Origin: Terriglobia bacterium
GTDB lineage: Bacteria > Acidobacteriota > Terriglobia > Acidiferrales > UBA7541
NCBI GenBank assembly: GCA_020072805.1
Contig: JAIQGC010000024.1
Span: 47,577-111,576 of the forward strand
Length of the DNA: 64,000 nucleotides
Direction of reading: 5' to 3'
Part shown: positions 60,612 to 64,000 of the stretch, in pieces
Position numbering within the stretch: position 1 is the stretch's first letter
Layout of the letters: each line of letters starts with the position of its first letter
Notes under the pieces: generated by a model
Database searches by the model: none
The model's input: the letters and a program-made list of their open reading frames with translations, nothing else
Told to the model about the DNA's origin: nothing
Program-made: the position numbers and the translations under genes

Positions 60612-62384
60612 TCAGAAAGATTTTCCTGCGAGCATCAGCAGGTGTTCGAGAATCGGCCCCAGACTAAGAGCCGGGAAAAAGGTAAGAGCACCCACGATCA
60701 GAATCGTGGAAACGAGCAAACTCGCAAACAATCCGCCTGTTACGGGAAATGTCCCAGCCGACTCGGGAACAATCTTCTTCTTGGCCAGGTTTCCGGCTAT
60801 GGCCAGCACGGGAATGACCATGAAGAACCGCCCGAGCAATTGGGCGATGGCCGTGGAAGTGTTGTACCACATGGTATTGGCGTTCAGACCGGCGAACGCC
60901 GAGCCATTGTTGCCGGCGGAGGAGACATAGGCGTAGAGCACCTGGGAAAGCCCGTGCGGTCCCGGGTTCGAAATACTGGAAGTGCCAAAAGGCTTCACCA
61001 CGGCGATTGCCGAGAAGCCCAGAATGGTAAACGTCAAGATGAGAATCGCCAGCATGGCCATCTTCACGTCGTAGGATTCGATCTTCTTCCCCAAGTACTC
61101 CGGAGTTCGGCCCACCATCAGCCCGGCGATGAACACCGCGAGGATCACAAACACCACGATCCCGTAGAGCCCGGCTCCGACGCCGCCGAAGACAACCTCT
61201 CCCAGCATGATGTTGATCAAAGGGACCATGCCGCCAAGCGGCGTGAACGAATCATGCATGCTGTTCACGGCGCCGCAGCTCGCGTCGGTCGTCACCGTCG
61301 CGAACAGCGCGGAGTTCGCAATTCCGAAACGCACCTCTTTCCCTTCCATGTTCCCGCCAGATTGCAGCGCGCTCGCCCGCTGATCCGTGCCGGCCAAAAG
61401 TGGATTGCCTCTAGCCTCCGCCCAGTACACTGTCGTCACACCGACAAAAAACAAAAATGCCATCGCGGCCCACACGGCCCAGCCATGCCGCTGCGACCCC
61501 GTCATGCGGCCCAGTGTGTACGTGAGACCGGAGGGAATCGCGAAAATCAGCACGATCTGGAAAAAGTTCGAGAATGGCGTGGGATTTTCGAAAGGGTGTG
61601 CACTGTTGGCGTTGAAGAATCCGCCGCCATTCGTGCCGAATTCCTTGATGGCTTCCTGCGAGGCCACGGGGCCCTGCGCAATCACCTGTTGCGTCACCGT
61701 TTGTGTCGTGGTCTTACCGTCCGGGCCGGTCACCTGCACGGTCTGCGGTTCGATCAGTTGCACGGTGGCGTAGGGCTTCAGATTCTGTACGACCCCCTGA
61801 GACACGAACACCAGCGAGCTCACCAGGCAAATGGGCAGCAGAACCCACATTAGACAGCGCGTGGCATCCACCCAGAAGTTTCCGAGCTTGTCCGTTTCCT
61901 TGCGGGCGATGCCGCGAATGACCACGATGGCCAGAACGATACCGACAGCCGCCGAGGCGAAGTTGTGGTACGCCAGCCCCGCCATCTGCGTGAGATAGCT
62001 CATCGTGGACTCGCCACTGTAGGCCTGCCAGTTCGTATTCGTCGTGAACGAGGCCGCTGTGCCAAACGCCAGGCCTGGTTCCACATTGGGAAAATTCTGC
62101 GGGTTGAGCGGCAGCCACTTCTGCGTGCGCTCGATGAGATAGAGAAGCGCCATGGAGACGCCGCTAAACAGAAGCATGGCCATGGCGTACTCCGTCCAGC
62201 GCATCTCGTGCTTCTCGTCCACGCCGGTCAGCCGGTATACGATTCTTTCGACCGGCCGCAGGATCGGGTCGAGAAATGTCTTTTCCCGGTTGAATACTCG
62301 CGTCATGAAGATGCCGAGCGGCTTGGTGAGCAGAACAATCACCAGAAGGTAGAACGCAATTTGGAACCAGCCATTGGCCGTCAT
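60612..62384 (-). CDS. kdpA: Potassium-transporting ATPase subunit A (K+ channel-like)
   Basis: 590 residues with about ten membrane helices and four selectivity-filter-like pore loops; visible are [60 protein letters not shown] and [13 protein letters not shown]. It is the K+-binding and translocating subunit. ATG 62384 follows GGAGGAG and lies 2 bases after the kdpF stop. Confidence 0.94.
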   Translation of the reverse strand: MTANGWFQIAFYLLVIVLLTKPLGIFMTRVFNREKTFLDPILRPVERIVYRLTGVDEKHEMRWTEYAMAMLLFSGVSMALLYLIERTQKWLPLNPQNFPNVEPGLAFGTAASFTTNTNWQAYSGESTMSYLTQMAGLAYHNFASAAVGIVLAIVVIRGIARKETDKLGNFWVDATRCLMWVLLPICLVSSLVFVSQGVVQNLKPYATVQLIEPQTVQVTGPDGKTTTQTVTQQVIAQGPVASQEAIKEFGTNGGGFFNANSAHPFENPTPFSNFFQIVLIFAIPSGLTYTLGRMTGSQRHGWAVWAAMAFLFFVGVTTVYWAEARGNPLLAGTDQRASALQSGGNMEGKEVRFGIANSALFATVTTDASCGAVNSMHDSFTPLGGMVPLINIMLGEVVFGGVGAGLYGIVVFVILAVFIAGLMVGRTPEYLGKKIESYDVKMAMLAILILTFTILGFSAIAVVKPFGTSSISNPGPHGLSQVLYAYVSSAGNNGSAFAGLNANTMWYNTSTAIAQLLGRFFMVIPVLAIAGNLAKKKIVPESAGTFPVTGGLFASLLVSTILIVGALTFFPALSLGPILEHLLMLAGKSF

Positions 62385-62386
62385 GA

Positions 62387-62476
62387 TCAGAACTCCTCCG
62401 CCTTCAGCAGGGCATAGAGCAAATACCCAAAGAGAAGGACACAAATGATCAGCAACACCGCATTCCCTGTATTCAT
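62387..62476 (-). CDS. kdpF: KdpF small subunit
   Basis: Too short for the ORF track. ATG 62476 encodes [29 protein letters not shown], a 29-residue single membrane helix ending in the LL-YALLxAExF pattern of KdpF, a stabilising peptide of the KdpABC complex. Directly precedes kdpA. Confidence 0.88.
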   Translation of the reverse strand: MNTGNAVLLIICVLLFGYLLYALLKAEEF

Positions 62477-62486
62477 AGGCTCGCTC

Positions 62487-62573
62487 CTACCTCAGCCGTT
62501 CGCATGCGCGAACGTAGAGAATGGCTACTCCGACAAACAGCGCCGTCGCGGCGATGAAAATGACGTCTAGCAT
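62487..62573 (-). CDS. 28-residue membrane peptide upstream of kdpF
   Basis: Too short for the ORF track. ATG 62573, with GAGAGGAAG upstream, encodes MLDVIFIAATALFVGVAILYVRACERLR and TAG. One hydrophobic helix with a C-terminal YVRACERL motif. Similar unnamed peptides often precede kdpF in other genomes (from memory), so I take it as a real gene of unknown function rather than chance. It ends 10 bases before the kdpF start. Confidence 0.7.
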   Translation of the reverse strand: MLDVIFIAATALFVGVAILYVRACERLR

Positions 62574-62616
62574 GATTCTTCCTCTCTTCCGCCTGAATCA
62601 TCCGGCAGTTGATGCT

Positions 62617-64000
62617 CTACCACGATCCCTGCTTCTGTCCCCACCACCAGACCAGGCCCACGGTCGCTGTGTTCTGTTCCTTCTTTAATTGGCCGGGCGT
62701 TTCTGTCAGGAAGAACGCCTGGTTGGAGAAATCTCGCCGCCATTCAAAACGCGTCAGGAAACCGTCGGCCAGTTTGTATTCGTAAGTAAGAGTAGTCTCT
62801 TTTAGGGCCTGGGTAACTCCACTGAACATCCCGCCACGATCCGACAAATATTCGGCACGAGCCGCGACCCCCGATTTCCGGATGAACTGATAATGCACGT
62901 ACGCCGCACCTCCGCTGACATGCGCGGGCGCTGAAGTTTCAAATTGCCGGTTGATGACGTAATCCGCCTCACCTACGAGTGTGAGCTTCGGTGACGCATT
63001 CCAGCAGATATAGGTATCCAGAAGGTGGAACCGGCCGTCAGGCGTCGGCACAATGGGCGTCGTGGAAAGACCGGGCTGGGTTGGGAGCGCAGGAAATCCC
63101 GGATTCAGCGCGGGTTGCAGGTCCCGCTGCTCCCTTCCGATGTGATAGATGAAATTCCACTGTACGGTTTTCGCGGGCTTGACGATCACCTGAACAACTT
63201 GCGACTTGAAGCCATTAAAGTCTTCTGTTTGCTGTACCCCGTTTATGAGCCAGTAGCTCAGCGTCAGTTTATCGTTGACGGTATACGTATTTCGGAAACC
63301 CATGTGATAAAACGGCAGGAAATTGAAGAAGTACGCCCGCGAATAGTTGAATTGATCCTTGGAATAGTTACCTTCGTAGCCCATCGCGCTGGCAAACTTC
63401 CCAAAATCAATGGTGAGCCCTTTCCCGATGGGAGCCACGTAGGTTCCGTAGGCTTGAAAAACAGGACGGTAGACCTGAGGCCGTGGTTCGTTTGCAGCAT
63501 TCCCCTGCAAAGTCTCCGTCGCTTGTCCATATTGAAGGTCCATCCGGGCTCCAAATCGCCTGCCGGCTGTCGGGTCTGCTGCTCGCTCAAGAATCACCGT
63601 CGCCTGATTCAGACTGAAGCTGTTGCTGCTGACGTCATAGGGGCGGAGCAGATTCACACGACCGATGGGCCGGTTGAAATTGTAGGCATAATAGCCATCG
63701 ATTGTGAGGTTCAGTGTGGCCCCCTGAAGAAAATCGTTGGAACTGCGCTCTGAAGCAGTCGCCGCCGGAACGCCCGGTCCCGCCCCAGCGGCCTGGACGA
63801 CCGGCTTCAAATCCGTAGTTTCCGGAGCAGCAGAGGACGCATCGAGCGAGCGTTTCTGTTTCAACTGCTCTTCGAGACCGTTGATTCGCGTGGAGAGCTG
63901 CACAACGAGCCTCCGCAACTCATCGAGCTGTTTTTGAACAGCCTCCTGGCCCGCCGGAAACGCCGCAGGTGTAGCTTGTGTTTGCCCATGTGCAACCCCG
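62617..64000 (-). CDS. Outer-membrane beta-barrel (porin-like) protein, 5' end beyond the window
   Basis: At least 460 codons are visible. The frame stays open to the window edge, above the TTG at 63918 given in the ORF track. The edge reads AHGQTQATPAAFPAGQEAVQKQLDELRRLVVQLSTRINGLEEQLKQK: end of a signal peptide and a short coiled coil. Then comes LNLTIDGYYAYNFNRPIGRVNLLRPYDVSSNSFSLNQATVILERAADPTAGRRFGARMDLQYG, a putative beta-barrel outer-membrane family, to the C-terminal TATVGLVWWWG. It lies 43 bases upstream of the kdp small ORFs on the same strand, so it may belong to the kdp transcript. Confidence 0.78.
   Translation of the reverse strand, partial: GVAHGQTQATPAAFPAGQEAVQKQLDELRRLVVQLSTRINGLEEQLKQKRSLDASSAAPETTDLKPVVQAAGAGPGVPAATASERSSNDFLQGATLNLTIDGYYAYNFNRPIGRVNLLRPYDVSSNSFSLNQATVILERAADPTAGRRFGARMDLQYGQATETLQGNAANEPRPQVYRPVFQAYGTYVAPIGKGLTIDFGKFASAMGYEGNYSKDQFNYSRAYFFNFLPFYHMGFRNTYTVNDKLTLSYWLINGVQQTEDFNGFKSQVVQVIVKPAKTVQWNFIYHIGREQRDLQPALNPGFPALPTQPGLSTTPIVPTPDGRFHLLDTYICWNASPKLTLVGEADYVINRQFETSAPAHVSGGAAYVHYQFIRKSGVAARAEYLSDRGGMFSGVTQALKETTLTYEYKLADGFLTRFEWRRDFSNQAFFLTETPGQLKKEQNTATVGLVWWWGQKQGSW

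Overview
This 64-kb window looks like a chromosomal segment of an acidobacterium (probably class Terriglobia). I infer this from the GC-rich DNA, the 1104-residue TonB-dependent receptor with an N-terminal carboxypeptidase-regulatory-like domain (an Oar-like type expanded in Acidobacteriota), the many small hairpin repeats with a RAYT transposase, and the gene repertoire. I ran no similarity search; family calls come from reading the translations.

Layout. 1-13.8 kb is mixed metabolism and membrane functions: a partial secreted protein, a class III aminotransferase, an APC permease, a secreted S9 peptidase, a DUF4126 membrane protein, an MgtA-type Mg2+ ATPase, a TPR protein, a Tat-exported small subunit paired with a GMC oxidoreductase, and a PaaK-like ligase. 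13.9-49.3 kb is an aromatic-catabolism region. It holds benzoylformate decarboxylase, a 4-HBT thioesterase, a thiolase, a five-gene operon with the order of the acetophenone carboxylase genes (HyuA-like, small Zn protein, HyuA-like, HyuB-like, URO-D-like), a RutB-like amidohydrolase, another PaaK-like ligase, a TonB receptor divergent from a PQQ alcohol dehydrogenase, and a TPP dehydrogenase E1 alpha/beta set with a stand-alone lipoyl protein and an acyl-CoA ligase. It continues with a saccharopine-dehydrogenase-like reductase and its HxlR neighbour, a PcaR-type IclR regulator, pcaHGBD-[RAYT]-pcaC, a 5'-truncated aldehyde dehydrogenase and a MetE-like protein. 49.4-54.5 kb has a second IclR regulator, an MFS carrier and a secreted GH2 exo-glucosaminidase-like enzyme. 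54.6-64 kb is a potassium (Kdp) locus with KdpD split into two divergent genes and an outer-membrane barrel protein at its head.

How the genes fit together. Four promoters far apart in the window (RutB/carboxylase operon, TonB receptor/PQQ dehydrogenase, lipoyl/E1 operon, and pcaR/pcaHGBD) share one arrangement: an inverted repeat close to WATWATCG-N10-CGAWWATY, partly degenerate at one site, directly upstream of TTGAC(A/G)-N17-TA(N)A(N)(N). The half-site GATAATCG resembles the PcaR/PcaU operator, and a PcaR-type gene lies next to one copy. The simplest reading is a single regulon for aromatic uptake, periplasmic alcohol oxidation, carboxylation of an aryl methyl ketone, CoA activation and thiolysis, and protocatechuate ring cleavage. 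The steps joining the two halves (4-hydroxybenzoate hydroxylase) and ending the beta-ketoadipate pathway (PcaIJ, a certain PcaF) are not in the window.

Other notable structure: hairpin repeats with a 5' GTAG (or GTGG) foot recur in intergenic spaces and even supply stop codons; a RAYT gene bounded by such repeats sits inside the pca operon; E1 alpha carries a single-base frameshift at a G5 run; and the composition of the + strand is strongly G-rich at the left and C-rich around 42-46 kb irrespective of gene direction.
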